NCBI GenBank assembly: GCA_013365325.1
Contig: JABVXV010000003.1
Coordinates: 868,001 to 932,000 of the forward strand
Reading direction: 5' to 3'
Source: Dipetalonema caudispina
Lineage: Eukaryota > Nematoda > Chromadorea > Rhabditida > Onchocercidae
DNA: 64,000 bases
The translations under genes were made by a program, and so were the position numbers. The notes beneath the pieces were generated by a model. The model did not search any database, was not told the DNA's origin, and was given only the letters and a program-made list of their open reading frames with translations. Positions 53,101-64,000 of the stretch are shown here, piece after piece. Position 1 is the stretch's first letter. Every line of letters starts with the position of its first letter.

Positions 53101-56100
53101 TATCTATGATGTTCGGGTACGAGAAATGAAACTGTGAATGATATTCTGAAATTTTCAGCTTTTTTCCCAACACTCTTAACTCTTGATTTTTTATCCGGTC
53201 CTTCTTCGCATGTTCGTTAAGAACAAGTTTCTGATCTACTGATTATAAAATAGGATGTAATCCGACTTCATTTTTATTTAGTTTATTTCAATTTAGTGAA
53301 ATTTATTCAAAATGAGGTCCTTTTCGTGCGAATTTCGCGATACATTTTTGCATATTATCCTTCCTTCGACCATATGCCATTTAAATTATTTTTTGGTTGA
53401 TTTATAGATCGACCAGCATTCATTCTCCTTTGTATTGACAATCAACTTCTGAAGAAAACTAGTAAAACTTTATCTAATTGAGCTAGATGTAATTTTTCCT
53501 TTTTCGACTGGGGTTTCACTCTTTTAAAATATTTTCATTTATGCCAAGAATACAAATCGTTCGGTTTTTCATAATTTGCATTCGTCTTTTTTTTTATTCA
53601 AAGAATTCTTACATGGAGGAATTTTCGCTAAACTTAAATTTTTGGTAACTTGATTCTCCGAATTCTTAAGACTTACATATGTCAATTAAAATAATTTTTA
53701 TAAGATTGTCGGTCTCCCCTTTTCCCAGTTCAATTTTTTGAAACAAATGAGACCATTTTAGCATTCCTTTTTTTCTAGAAAAATGGAATTCATATACAAT
53801 TGTACAGATAGTCCAACTACTTTCATTCCTACACGATCCTTTTTCCTCTTTTTTTCCAATTTCAAGTTCCACTTTACCCTAATTTTAATTTTGGTAAATA
53901 ATGTAAAATAGATTAAGTGATGCTCAGAGGAAACAGCCGATTAGAGCTGATGATTGCATGCAGCAATTGTTTACAAATCATTTAATGATTAATTGAAAGT
54001 TTCGATGGGAGGTTTTGGCGCTTGTTGCTTCAATATTAACGAATCAGCTAGGAATTAGTAAAACATTCTCTAGTAAACAAACGAAGGGAAAGCAGTTAAG
54101 TAGTAATAGCACTGTTGAAATTAATAGCAGATTTTCAGGATTCTGTCTTCAAAACCTCTTTTTTGAATTTCCTTTGAAAACTAGATTCAACCTTATGCAT
54201 TCCAAAAGTTTGAACCAGAATATTAAGGCTGAAATCTATTTGAATTATTGAACTAACAGAGCCAATTCCTAATTTTTTTTATTGGGGATTTCCAGGACAA
54301 ATGTTACAACATTTTCCGCATATAATTCAGTGGAGACTTTTTCCACTATTTTGGAAAAGATTCATGTAGTCCAGTGTATCATGTCCATTCGGTTAAGAAG
54401 AAGAACTGTAGAGAAAAATTTCTTCAAGTGATGATGGAAATACAAGAAATGACACAACTTTTGTTGTGAGATAAAGGAAAAATGTTTACTCTTGAATGTT
54501 ATTTAACCATCTCTCCATTGTATTGTTATTCTATCTATCGTGTACATCACATATGAATGTATGGACGGAATGAAATAATGGATTTCATCGCAAAAAATAA
54601 AAGTGTGAGTGTTTGGGGGTAAAAAATTTGAAAAAAGAAATGCTTTTTTGAGTTGACCATACTCTTGAAACCGTTATCGGTGTGAGACAGATGTTGTATC
54701 TCCCCAATTTCGGTGCTATTGCAGCGCATAATGTCCATTTACTGTTTTAATCTATTCTAATATTTTCATTTCTAATGAAATGTATTTGGTCATTCATGAA
54801 AGAAAATGGAAATGCTTCTGGAAGCATGATTTAAACTACGAATAGTTAGCATTTTAATTTATTTGTGTGAGAATCGCCGATAGCTGCCTGTCCATCTTGA
54901 GTTGTTTCCATATTTTCTGATTTTTCTTACCAATGGTGACAGATCTATTTCTTCCTGAATTACATCATGTTGCTTCCCTTTTATATATCTTAATGTTTGA
55001 AAAAAGAAGCGGTTTCAAAGTTTTTCGGATTCAAAAATTTAGGATTTCTAAGTTCCTGCATGGTTGATCTCAGTATTCAAATAGTAGCTTTCTTTTTAAA
55101 TTCACTGTGTGATAATTTTTTATAAATTCCTCCATTTCTAATACTTTTCTTACAAGAATTTCGGCATATTTTGGTAGCAGGACCAAAATTGATTAAGCCG
55201 ATCTCACTTCCGCAGTATTATTTATGAGTAACTATAGTTCTGTTTTAAAGTATTAAAGTATTTAAAAATTCATCTTTTGAACCACTTTAAGCATACATTC
55301 TGAAAATTGTGAAAACTATATTTGTTTGATCTGTCTCCTTTGTGAATGAAAATTATACTGTTACATTGGAAAAAAATTAAGGTACATTTATTGCTTTGCT
55401 TTAAACTCTGAATTCACTTGGGGGAAAGTGATTGAAGTTGATCGCACAATTTTCCCCTAGGATTTAAAAGAATATTTAACAATGTTGAAGTTGGACATTT
55501 AATTTAGATATATTTGTCGGAAAGATCAAAGTTAACATACAGAAATTTTATTGATATACTAGTATAGAAACGTAGTAAGTCTAATCTTATTGTACATGTA
55601 ATGTAGTTGATCCTGTTGTTGAACTTTCTTGTATGATTAAGATACTAAACCTATCAGCTGTTCCATTAAGTTCTCGTCGATTGCGTTCGTAGCGACCGAT
55701 CTGAAGCAATGAATGGGTAGCAATGAACATATCTAGCCTTAGTTCTTTTTCGTACCATTTTTCTGTTTTTAATGACTTTACTACATAAATAAATACAAAT
55801 AATGTAATTGTATCAACAGCGGAATATGGACAACTTACGGTATGTACAGATACGGTACACCGTAATATGGAGAGATGAGATAAACTGTTAGGTATCAAGT
55901 TTTACTTTTGTGTTACAAAGTTTTCTGCATATTCTTGATATCTTCTTTAGGTGAAAAAAAATGATTACAAGCTAACGTTCGAAGATAGTGGTCAATGGAC
56001 AAGTGGTAATTTTACTACATGGGGGCGCATTCGAAGTACGGAACCATTAGACGAAAAAACGAACAGTTTACCTGAATTGAGCAACAATCTGAAAGCAGCA

Positions 56101-59100
56101 ACAAGCGAACAGCAACGACCATCGAGTCTCGTAGCGACTTTTGTTGAACGACAGCCCGATTATGATTATTCAGATCTTTATGTGGGTAAGTTACATGTAT
56201 ATTTCGTATTTCATTTATTATTTATATATTAAATGTGTACAAATTAAAAGAAATAGACGTAGGTATAATTGTATGTAAGTCAAAAAAAGCAACTAGTAAC
56301 GAACCTGTATGCAACATGTGTAAAATTAGAAAAGAAACTAGTAATAAATGGACAAATTCATAACATTGTCTAGCAAGATGCCTGCAATGTCCTTTTTTCT
56401 CTCTACATGCCTTTGCTTCATGACTACAATATCTTTAGTGCAAAATTTTTAAATCGTATGTTTCCGATATGAGGGAAAAGCGACAGCGGGAGACGAGATG
56501 ATGTAGTTGTTCTTTTCTGTTTGGCCTAAGATTTGAGCATTTCAAACATGTCATTCATTTCACCGTAACAAGAAGAAGGCATTCACTTTAGACATTTAGC
56601 GCAAAAAGTTGCAGGCAATGGGCGTTATGTAGATGTCAACGATAACGAAATCGGTTTTGTATCACAAAGTATGGCAGCTGTGCAACGGGCGGACCGTTGG
56701 CGTGCCGCAAATCGTTTACCACCAAACCCTCCGATGAAACCCCGACGAACATTTGCGGACTTTCAAGCGACTCGTGCTCCACATCTGGACTTCATGACCT
56801 TGAACCACAATGTTAGTTCATTTCAAACTAAAAATTTCACTTAGGCGATTTTCTATTTTTCTCTTCCAAAATTTCTGAGCTCTTCAGATTTTCTTCAAAA
56901 TTATGTCTTTAGTTTTAGTGAATCTTCTGACTTTTCCACATTTTCATTGTACCTATTTGCTGCTTTCGCATGCTTTAAATAATTATGTATAAATTACCCA
57001 AATCTCTTATGAATTATTTTTGTCAAAAAGATTCGCTTTATGCGTTTTGTGCATTCCAAAAAGTCACTCCAAGCGATTTTGTTCCATTTTCACTAGCGTG
57101 GAAATAGTACGAATAACAAATTTACAAAATCAAACCAAAATTAGAAAAAAAAGATTGTGGTATCTGTCTTAATCGAAATTAAGAAACGGAGAGAATTTTG
57201 ATTAGAGAGAAGGAAAAGATTTAGATCGTGGATTTGGATAATGTAAAAAGTGATCCAGCTGGCTTACGATTTTTATCCACTTACTATCTTTCCTTTCGTC
57301 TTTTTCTCAGCGTATTAATTTATATCACTATTATCAGATGATAATCTTAGTACTAGAGAGAACTGGACATTCTTGTTTAGAGCAGTTCCGTTTTTCCATC
57401 TTTTTTGACGCAGAAGAATTCGTAAAATAGTAATCACATAGTAGGTTTGTTGTAGTTAGCTAGCTATAAGATTTTACAAATTTGAAAGAGTTTTCGAAAT
57501 TTGAATACCAAGTTTTTATATAGATATCATTGTGTACGCCACGTAAACTTTTTGAAGTGTCTTATTTCAAGAAAGGTCGTGGGAAAAAAGCAGAATCGAA
57601 ATGCACTATTTATTCCATCTTCTTTGTCTCATATTCTTTCAAGTAAAATTTCAGGGGAATTGGGATGCACTTGTAACTAGTTCATCAATATTTTTGATAT
57701 CTGAAGGTTGTCAGGGACTTAATACGTGCTAGAGGAAAGCGATTATTGTGGTTTCTTCCTTCGCTAGCTTGCCCACCTCCATAGTAAAACTGTTCACGAT
57801 CTTTATTACGTGTTTTCTTTTCCATAGAATTCCATGTTTTCTTTGGTCAGTTTAATTGTTCCTTTTCACCCTAAAAAAAACTCCAAAAATCATACGCACT
57901 AAGACTTTGGGGAATCTTTTTCATATCCAAAGTGAGAGGGCGATACTTGATAAAGGTTCGTGCAGATAGCTAGGTTAGTAGTTCTCTTTATCTTTACCGG
58001 TCATCTGAAGGAAGCTAAAAGTAAATTATGCTTTTCAATCATATTTTATGATAAAGTGAAAGCATTTCAGTGGATAATTGATTTTTTTTTGAAAAATCTC
58101 AAAAAATTTTTTCATAGAATTCCATGTTTCCTTTGGTCAGTTTAATTGTTTCTTTTCATCTTAAAAAAAACTCCAAAAATCATGCGCTAGTGTGGTATTA
58201 GTTATATCAGTGTTGTCGTTTGCTGAATTTAGAATGCATGGATTGCAGACACTTAAAACAAGGCTTACATATATTGATACTCTTTACAATAAATGACTGA
58301 AATTTCTCTTTCTCCTTTCTCTTCCCTTTTGTTATCCACTTATCTTGCTAAACTTCATTTTTCCCATTCTCACCATTACTTTTTAATATCTGTGAATTAC
58401 TAGTTTAAGAAGAAATTTTCCTCCAAATTTTTTGGAATGTCACTGGACTGTTAGTTTGGGGAGGTCCTGTATACAGAATTTTATTAGTAGAAAACATCTT
58501 AAGTTGTTGTTCCTTTCATTAAAACAAGACATTATTCGTATTTGCTTAGTTTTAGCTGTCAATGGACCATGATTCTCATAATTTTGAGATTTTATTAATA
58601 TATCTAAATAAGAAAAATTTTGCAGATGCCAAGTTTATGCCAGTCGTCCATGTCAATGAGTGAAATCATGGATAAGTTGAAAGAAGGAGTGTTAGAGGAT
58701 GAAAAATTTGATTTCTCATTGTTAAACGTTTTGGAGAAACGAGGCCCCGATTCTGGACTAGGTAGCAGCGCTACAGCGAGTAGTGGTCCGTCACATATTG
58801 AAGATTGGCCATCGTTAGCTCTTCTTTTGCCCAAGTAAATCTTTTCCTACAAATTTCCATTGTGAAAAGAAAGAAATAGGGAGAAGGAGGTCATTTTTCC
58901 TGCAGCATATGTTGATGTGTTTGCTTATGACAAAGCCTTACTAGGACTGATGCTTCTGAATTCGCTAACGGAGTTTGCAGTGCCTTATACAAGATTGCTG
59001 TAGTTCATTACATGGTATTGAAAAACAGTGAATTTGCTTATCCGTTCACAAAGTTTAAAACAACAGGTTCCAGATTATTTTTTTCAGACATGTTGCTGAG

Positions 59101-61310
59101 GCTTGTTCATTTTTCAAAGCAAATAGTCAGTTATTAACAGGATCAAATAACATTGAACGGATAATACCACGTAGAAACGAAGCATGTCGAACATGTTTCA
59201 ATGTTAGAAAAAGGCTCCATCCGCCTGTTTGGGCTCAGCCTGCTAGAGCACGATATATTCTTTGTGACTGCGTCACGAGTGAGGTTACTTTTTCACTATT
59301 TTCATATCTAGATTTGTTACTTTATTTGATCTATTCTTAATGCATCACACTAAAGCTACACGCTTTTCATACCTTCTTTGTTTTGTAGTTTAGAATTTTG
59401 TTGAGTTTTATTTTACAAATTTCATGACTATTGTCACGAAATATGCCACTGTGATTGTATGTTATCTGATTTGCAAAGTTCTTATCAGAAAAGGCCATCT
59501 TGACCGGAGCGCAATGAAAACTTCATTTTGAAAATCTTAGCCTAATTTCGTTTGCACATTTCATTGGAAACGATTGTAGTTATTTCCAAGTAACTATGCG
59601 AAGGTCGGTATCAATCAGCAGCCCCGATTTACAGATTGTTGATCGAAATGCCTCAGCTCAAGATCAGTTTACATCGCTTGGTCAACTAAGATTGCGAGCA
59701 CAAGAATTGAGCATTGTTGGCTTACCCATTTATAATGCCAAGAGAAAGCTCGTCGAAAAGGTTATATGACCGAAAATTCGGTTTATCATTTACTTTAGAA
59801 AAAATTGCAATCAAATTAACATTCTAATTTTGTCCTTCTTATTTGAGACAGTAAGAGGGAAGTCTGTAAGAATCAATACTTTTCTTCGTAGGTAAGTAAT
59901 TTGAAGTTAACCAGGTTATTTTCAATCTTTCTAGGTACTACTTTTTTTTCTTTATCTCTATACTTCTATATGTAGGTCGTAGAAGGAGTAGCAGAAGTGG
60001 CACGAGGAGGTTCACCAACAAATCTCTGTTGCACACTCGAGATGTTACTTGCTGATGGCCTAAAAATTAAACATCCTTGGGATATGATTGTTACTGTTAC
60101 GGCACCTGGTATTCATTTAATTAAATTTGCAGAAGTTTCAAGTGTATACTTCGAGATGTCGATTTTAAATTTCAAAAAAAAAAAAAAAAGTATTTGCAAG
60201 ATTAACGTTCAGGAACATTTCAGGTCCAGCAACAAACAATGTGTATTCACTAGTGAATGAGTTGGATAAAAGCGAGAAGTCTTTAAATTCTCGTGTTGAA
60301 GCTTTCTTCAATGAATTAATAAAGTGAGTTAAATTTTTTTTAAATTGGCAAGCTGAAATGATAGCAATAAAATTTTGTTCAAGGTTTCGAGTTCTTTTTA
60401 TTCTTTTTAGCGGAACTCTACGATATACTGACTGGTATGGTTCTGTTGAAAAATTATTTCAACAAGCCCAGTATTTCCTATTCCAATTTGAGCGGATGTG
60501 AGAAGGCTTGAAAGTCTGAAAGTATCCTCATTTTTGTTAAAGAATTTATGAATCCCAGCACTTTTTCATTTCGAATCGGTCTTTTTCAGATTAGGATCTA
60601 TTGATTGCTGGATGTGTTATGTTGTGCTAAAGGAGAATGTATTGGCGAGAATATACTATGATGGTGCTTTCATGTTACGGGCAAGTACTGCATATCGAAG
60701 TCTGTTATGGCGGCTACTGGAGAATTTGGAGCTGATCACATTACTTGAGCATCGATCCTCGAGCAATCTTTCATCTCAGGAGTGGCCTAACACGATACTC
60801 TTGGAGGCTTCACGTCTTGCTAGTGATTCACGAGTGCCAAAGAGCTCTTCAATGCCTGCTCGTTTGTCAAATCAAAAGCCAAACAGCACTTACAATGACA
60901 GCAGTCATATTAATTCAGCACATTTCGCCCGTTCGAACGATACACAATTATTACGGCGAAGCCGGATTCCGTTACTTAGTCAGCGTCCGGTGCGAACGAA
61001 ATCAACCGTTGAAGTCTGTTGTAATCGTTCATCGAGATCCTCATCACGCGAAAGTGAAGCGACTCCAACTGCTGCAACGCACCCATCTCAGCAGTTATAT
61101 TCGCGTGGTGTTAACGATGCGGGTTGCTGTTTAGCGTCAGCTATTAATGATTTCAATGAACCCGGCATGCTCGAAGTATCACGAGGTGAACGATTACGCA
61201 TTTTAACAACAAGAGGCCAATTAGCGCGATGCTGTCGTTTACAGCCGCGTCATGATCGCGTTTTGCAAGGTTTGGTACCAACTTCAAATCTCGCTGTTAA
61301 CGGTTTCTAG
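50161..61310 (+). CDS. unc-14: RUN-domain protein of the UNC-14/RUSC (NESCA) family
   Basis: In C. elegans, UNC-14 partners UNC-51 and UNC-16 in kinesin-1 axonal transport; vertebrate RUSC1/2 are adaptors. Exons: 50161-50368 (MVELCELKLVDQNLESQWP); about 55951-56184; about 56590-56811 (basic, Pro-rich, NRLPPNPPMKPRRTFADF); 58626-58834 (SMSEIMDKLKEGVLEDEKFD, Ser-rich); about 59090-59281 (Cys-containing, RRNEACRTCFNVRKRLHPPV); about 59590-59759; then the RUN exons at 59.98-60.5 kb (LCCTLEMLLADGLKIKHPWD, LRYTDWYGSVEKLFQQAQYF). Last exon about 60595-61310: remaining RUN helices (AYRSLLWRLLENLELITLLE), a Ser/Arg-rich linker, and an SH3-like C-terminus (AINDFNEPGMLEVSRGERLR then GLVPTSNLAV), ending in TAG. 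The RUN-linker-SH3 layout is that of RUSC proteins. The ORF opens earlier at a GTG, but the first in-frame ATG at 50161 is the likely start. Confidence 0.85.
50369..55950 (+). other. Long first intron of the UNC-14/RUSC gene (about 5.6 kb)
   Basis: From a donor after the exon ending HARCE (phase 0) to the acceptor ttctttag before VKKNDYKLTFEDSGQW (phase 0). No exon, transposon or RNA gene recognised. Short ORFs inside (53666-53872 minus, 55587-55898 minus) lack support. Introns this long near the start often carry neuronal enhancers, but that is inference. Confidence 0.6.
57823..58187. repeat. 75-bp direct repeat pair, 290 bp apart, in an UNC-14 intron
   Basis: The copy at 57823-57897 and the copy at 58113-58187 share catagaattccatgttt, ctttggtcagtttaattgtt and ctccaaaaatcat in the same order, with only a few substitutions. 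The offset is exactly 290 bp throughout. Confidence 0.85.
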
Positions 61311-61381
61311 TCGTATTCACCTCCTCCTTGCTCTGTTCTTCCTATCGTTTCGTACATTACTGATGTGAAAGTCCCCGTCTG

Positions 61382-61460
61382 TGTATGTATCTATGTATGT
61401 ATGTATGTATGTGTGTGTATGTGCATGTGTGTTGTGTGTGTGTGTGTGTATGTGTGTATG
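61382..61460 (+). repeat. (TGTA)n/(TG)n compound microsatellite
   Basis: About 80 bp of TGTATGTA units grading into TGTGTG, in the 3' flank of UNC-14/RUSC, about 70 bp after the stop. Probably in the 3' UTR. Confidence 0.9.
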
Positions 61461-62330
61461 CCTCATTTCGTGTATTAGTATTGAATGTGTGGTTTCAGTA
61501 TTTTAATTTGACGCAATAAGCTTATTATCTGAAAACTTATTTCTTGTAGAAAATCTGCGTTTCCAAATTGCGTACCCCAACCACATCTAAATAAAAATGC
61601 ATACCAAAATTGATTTGAATATCTCGAAGCATAGAGACCATTTAATACTGTGCTGCTATAAAGCACGGCGACGCGAATGACGGGTAACTGTTATTTTTGC
61701 TAAATAGAAATGTCATTATTCTTTATGCAGTTGATGACTTTTCATTATTTGTACATTTATTACATCTACTTGCAATACATCCCGTTCCATTGTGTATTTT
61801 ATTCAATAAATAATGCCAAAACGTAGTTACGTTACTTCATTTGCTTATATAATATTAAAGTAAATCATTAGAAATAATTGCACATTATCTAATATTTATT
61901 ATGAATACTACACCTTTGGAATCTGTTTTTTTTATACTGGCACCAATTTTGGTAGTTTGTTTCGCTCTGCATTATAATGTATAAAATTATTGGGCAGTTG
62001 GTTCCTTGATATCTATTGTTTGTTATTCTCCGTCACAAAACAAGCGAATAGAGAGAGAGTCAGTCTCCGCAACTTCCTTGCTTAATAAAACACCTGAATC
62101 TGCAGCAAGATTTTGCAATCAATAAGGAAAAACGACCACAAGAATTAAGCACACCGTTCTGTAGGGAAAATTCTAGTTTATTCCACAGGACAAATTAAAT
62201 GTGAAAGAAGCTACAATAGGCTTACGTTTGATATATGACCAATAGATGGTTGGATTTAACTAAAGTCATAATCTCCCACAGTTCCCTTTGCTTGGCATTT
62301 GAAATTGGAAAAAGATGACAGACAATTACC

Positions 62331-62528
62331 ATGCCAAAAGGTAATTCGCAGGTGATAGGTGGCACAAAGCTTACTTTAATACACACCGCTGAGATGCCTT
62401 ATTTCACATACCACTTTCGCTTCCAACTATCGAAGGTAACATTAGCAGGGGCAACATTTGAATCGCTAAACCTTATTCCAAAGCCAGAAGACACAACAGA
62501 AGCGGTGTTCCCGACATCCTTTTTCTGA
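62331..62528. other. Possible small exon or gene fragment, strand unclear
   Basis: The plus strand has a 65-codon ATG ORF (MPKGNSQVIGGTKLTLIHTA...). The minus strand has a 41-codon open stretch right after a splice-acceptor-like tcag, reading KKDVGNTASVVSSGFGIRFS then ... FDSWKRKWYVK and stop. The patch is less AT-rich than its surroundings. I recognise neither product; the minus reading would need an upstream exon with the start, which I did not find. Confidence 0.2.
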
Positions 62529-63067
62529 CCCCGATGTAAAAAACGGAATAATCTGCTTCAAAGATCAAGACCATCACATATATTACATGAACATACGGAG
62601 AAAAATAATATTAGTTCGACGACAACTCTTAATGAAAACAACTGTCTTCTCTAAGTATCAAAATCGAAACAACTTGAATTCCTTATACCATCATGGCGTC
62701 GCCGACAAACAATAATACGGAAGTTTGAAATTATCTATATTCCTTTCATTCAGACTCGTTTTAATCTTTTTGTTCATCGTAGCATCATCAGTTATTCAGA
62801 CCACCAGCATCAAGAGCTCAACAACGATCGGCTGAAGGTGAACCAATCTCTTATGGGTAGAACACAGGTGCCATAAGGACCCGACATAAAAAAAGCGAAA
62901 GTCATAATCTTCCTAGATGACTGATATTTCCAGTTTTCACATAATTTGCTTTCTGTCTACTTATATAATATAGAGTTATTAAGCACACATCCCGATGAAG
63001 AAATAGCACTCCTCATCTTAAATAACATAATAAAACAGCAGAATATCAAGTAAAATGAATACATCAC

Positions 63068-63663
63068 TCAGTAGCGGCGGTTGTATTTATCATAAGAATC
63101 GTACTTATCATATTTATCATAAGTTGATACATGTCCATGCGTGTCAGCCATACCACCACCTGACCAGTGATCATCTGCAATAACAAAATGGTTCGCTAAA
63201 TTGGTACTGATAAGAAAGAACATTATGTAATACAGAATCGAAACCATCAAAAATAATTATCTCTTCTGCAAATAAGATAAAATTTCAGAACAGAAACGGT
63301 CCAACAACCTCTTGATGACGACCAATTACTGCTTCCCAAGCCATGACTCCCATGGCCTTGAGATGCAGATACGCCCGAAATCCACGCATCACCGTCGTAA
63401 TCGCGTGATGATCCTACGTACGTCGAAGATGAACCTCCAACTGACCAAGACGCACCACCTCCCAAAGAACGAGAACTGGTACCATAACCTACAAAAAACA
63501 AATCAAGGACCCAGTTCAAGTGCATCCAAAAATTTTGGTCTAAGAAACGCATGCTATACTTTCAAATACCCTTCTCAAATATTTTAAACTAACCTCTCAT
63601 CAAAAACGACGGATAGCTTTTATAACTTTCTGCTGCTATTATATAGGGCAAACTAAACAGCAT
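63068..63663 (-). CDS. Small Gly/Ser/Tyr-rich protein, probably secreted
   Basis: Three exons in phase: 63663-63594, 63488-63309 and 63174-63068 (357 nt, 118 residues). The N-terminus MLFSLPYIIAA is short and hydrophobic and could be a signal peptide with cleavage near the Ala-Ala, though it lacks a basic start. The middle is Gly/Ser-rich (RSLGGGASWSVGGSSSTYVG, then SASQGHGSHGLGSSNWSS). The C-terminus is Tyr-rich with an imperfect YDKYDKYDSYDKYNRRY tandem and then TGA. This kind of composition occurs in cuticle, eggshell and other extracellular matrix proteins of nematodes, where tyrosines can be cross-linked; that is inference. I do not recognise a named family. The Tyr-Asp-Lys repeat is the most distinctive feature. 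Confidence 0.7.
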
Positions 63664-64000
63664 TTTTATCGAGTTACTTAACAACCGTCAGCTTCAAATT
63701 AAGTACTCAGATCGAAATGAAATAATGCTGTCGTAAAACAAAACCAAAACTTGCGTATACCCATTTTGAACTCGTGTATTGCAGAAAGTACGCAGTCTTT
63801 CCCTGTATCTTTCCCCGATTTAAAGTGATACATATACCACCGATTCGGCCAGGGAAATTTATAATTATAAAAAATTATGCATTATAATCAGAAGTTGCAT
63901 GTAGAACCAATTTTCATTTGTGTGACTCATAAGACACATATTTTTTAATCATATTTTTTTTATATTTCTTTTATCTTCTTTTTTCAACCACTGTTGAAAT
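63664..64000. other. Right edge, upstream of the secreted-protein gene
   Basis: 337 bp of AT-rich DNA 5' of the ATG at 63663, presumably promoter and 5' UTR. No further coding feature seen before the window ends. Confidence 0.5.

Larger units (their letters stand above)
61311..63067. other. 3' region of UNC-14/RUSC and spacer to the secreted-protein gene
   Basis: Contains a TG/TGTA microsatellite (61382-61460) and a possible polyadenylation signal (ttcaataaataatg, about 61802-61815). It also holds an equivocal coding-like patch at 62331-62528 (separate entry). Nothing else recognised. Confidence 0.5.

Overview
This window is eukaryotic, AT-rich and intron-dense, and its proteins match nematode and metazoan families. 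The many short exons, short GT-AG introns, a centromeric-H3-like histone and a let-502/ROCK gene beside lst-8 and a supervillin/viln-1 gene suggest a spirurid or filarial-type nematode. That assignment is inference from gene content and base composition; I could not run a search.

Left to right: (1) 420-2387 minus, N-terminal exons of a Ral GTPase-activating protein alpha subunit, running off or unresolved at the left edge. (2) 3730-4452 minus, single-exon phosphoserine phosphatase. (3) 6017-8541 minus, the TOR-complex WD40 protein LST8. (4) 10400-18974 minus, a complete Rho-associated kinase (ROCK/LET-502). (5) 20230-22320 minus, a four-exon, 212-residue protein equivalent to only the N-terminal module of INO80, with no ATPase. 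(6) 22959-29071 minus, a BLM/HIM-6 RecQ helicase. (7) 31371-42237 plus, a supervillin with gelsolin-like repeats and headpiece. (8) 43600-44750 minus, RNA polymerase subunit RPB6. (9) 45254-46449 plus, a divergent histone H3 with an expanded loop 1, a strong candidate for the centromeric H3 (CENP-A). (10) 50161-61310 plus, a RUN-domain protein of the UNC-14/RUSC family. (11) 63068-63663 minus, a small Gly/Ser/Tyr-rich protein that is probably secreted.

The genes are mostly independent housekeeping or cytoskeletal genes. Themes that recur are actin and Rho signalling (ROCK, supervillin), TOR and Ral signalling (LST8, RalGAP-alpha), and chromosome biology (BLM, INO80-N, candidate CenH3). From memory of C. 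elegans, lst-8, let-502 and viln-1 lie on one cosmid (C10H11), so part of the order looks like conserved microsynteny. RPB6 and the H3 variant are divergently transcribed from a spacer of about 500 bp.

No CRISPR arrays, bacterial operons, rRNA or convincing tRNA genes were seen. The two most interesting items are the stand-alone INO80 N-terminal gene and the candidate CENP-A. Exon boundaries were read by eye from splice signals and reading phase; those given with exact numbers were phase-checked, and the others are approximate.
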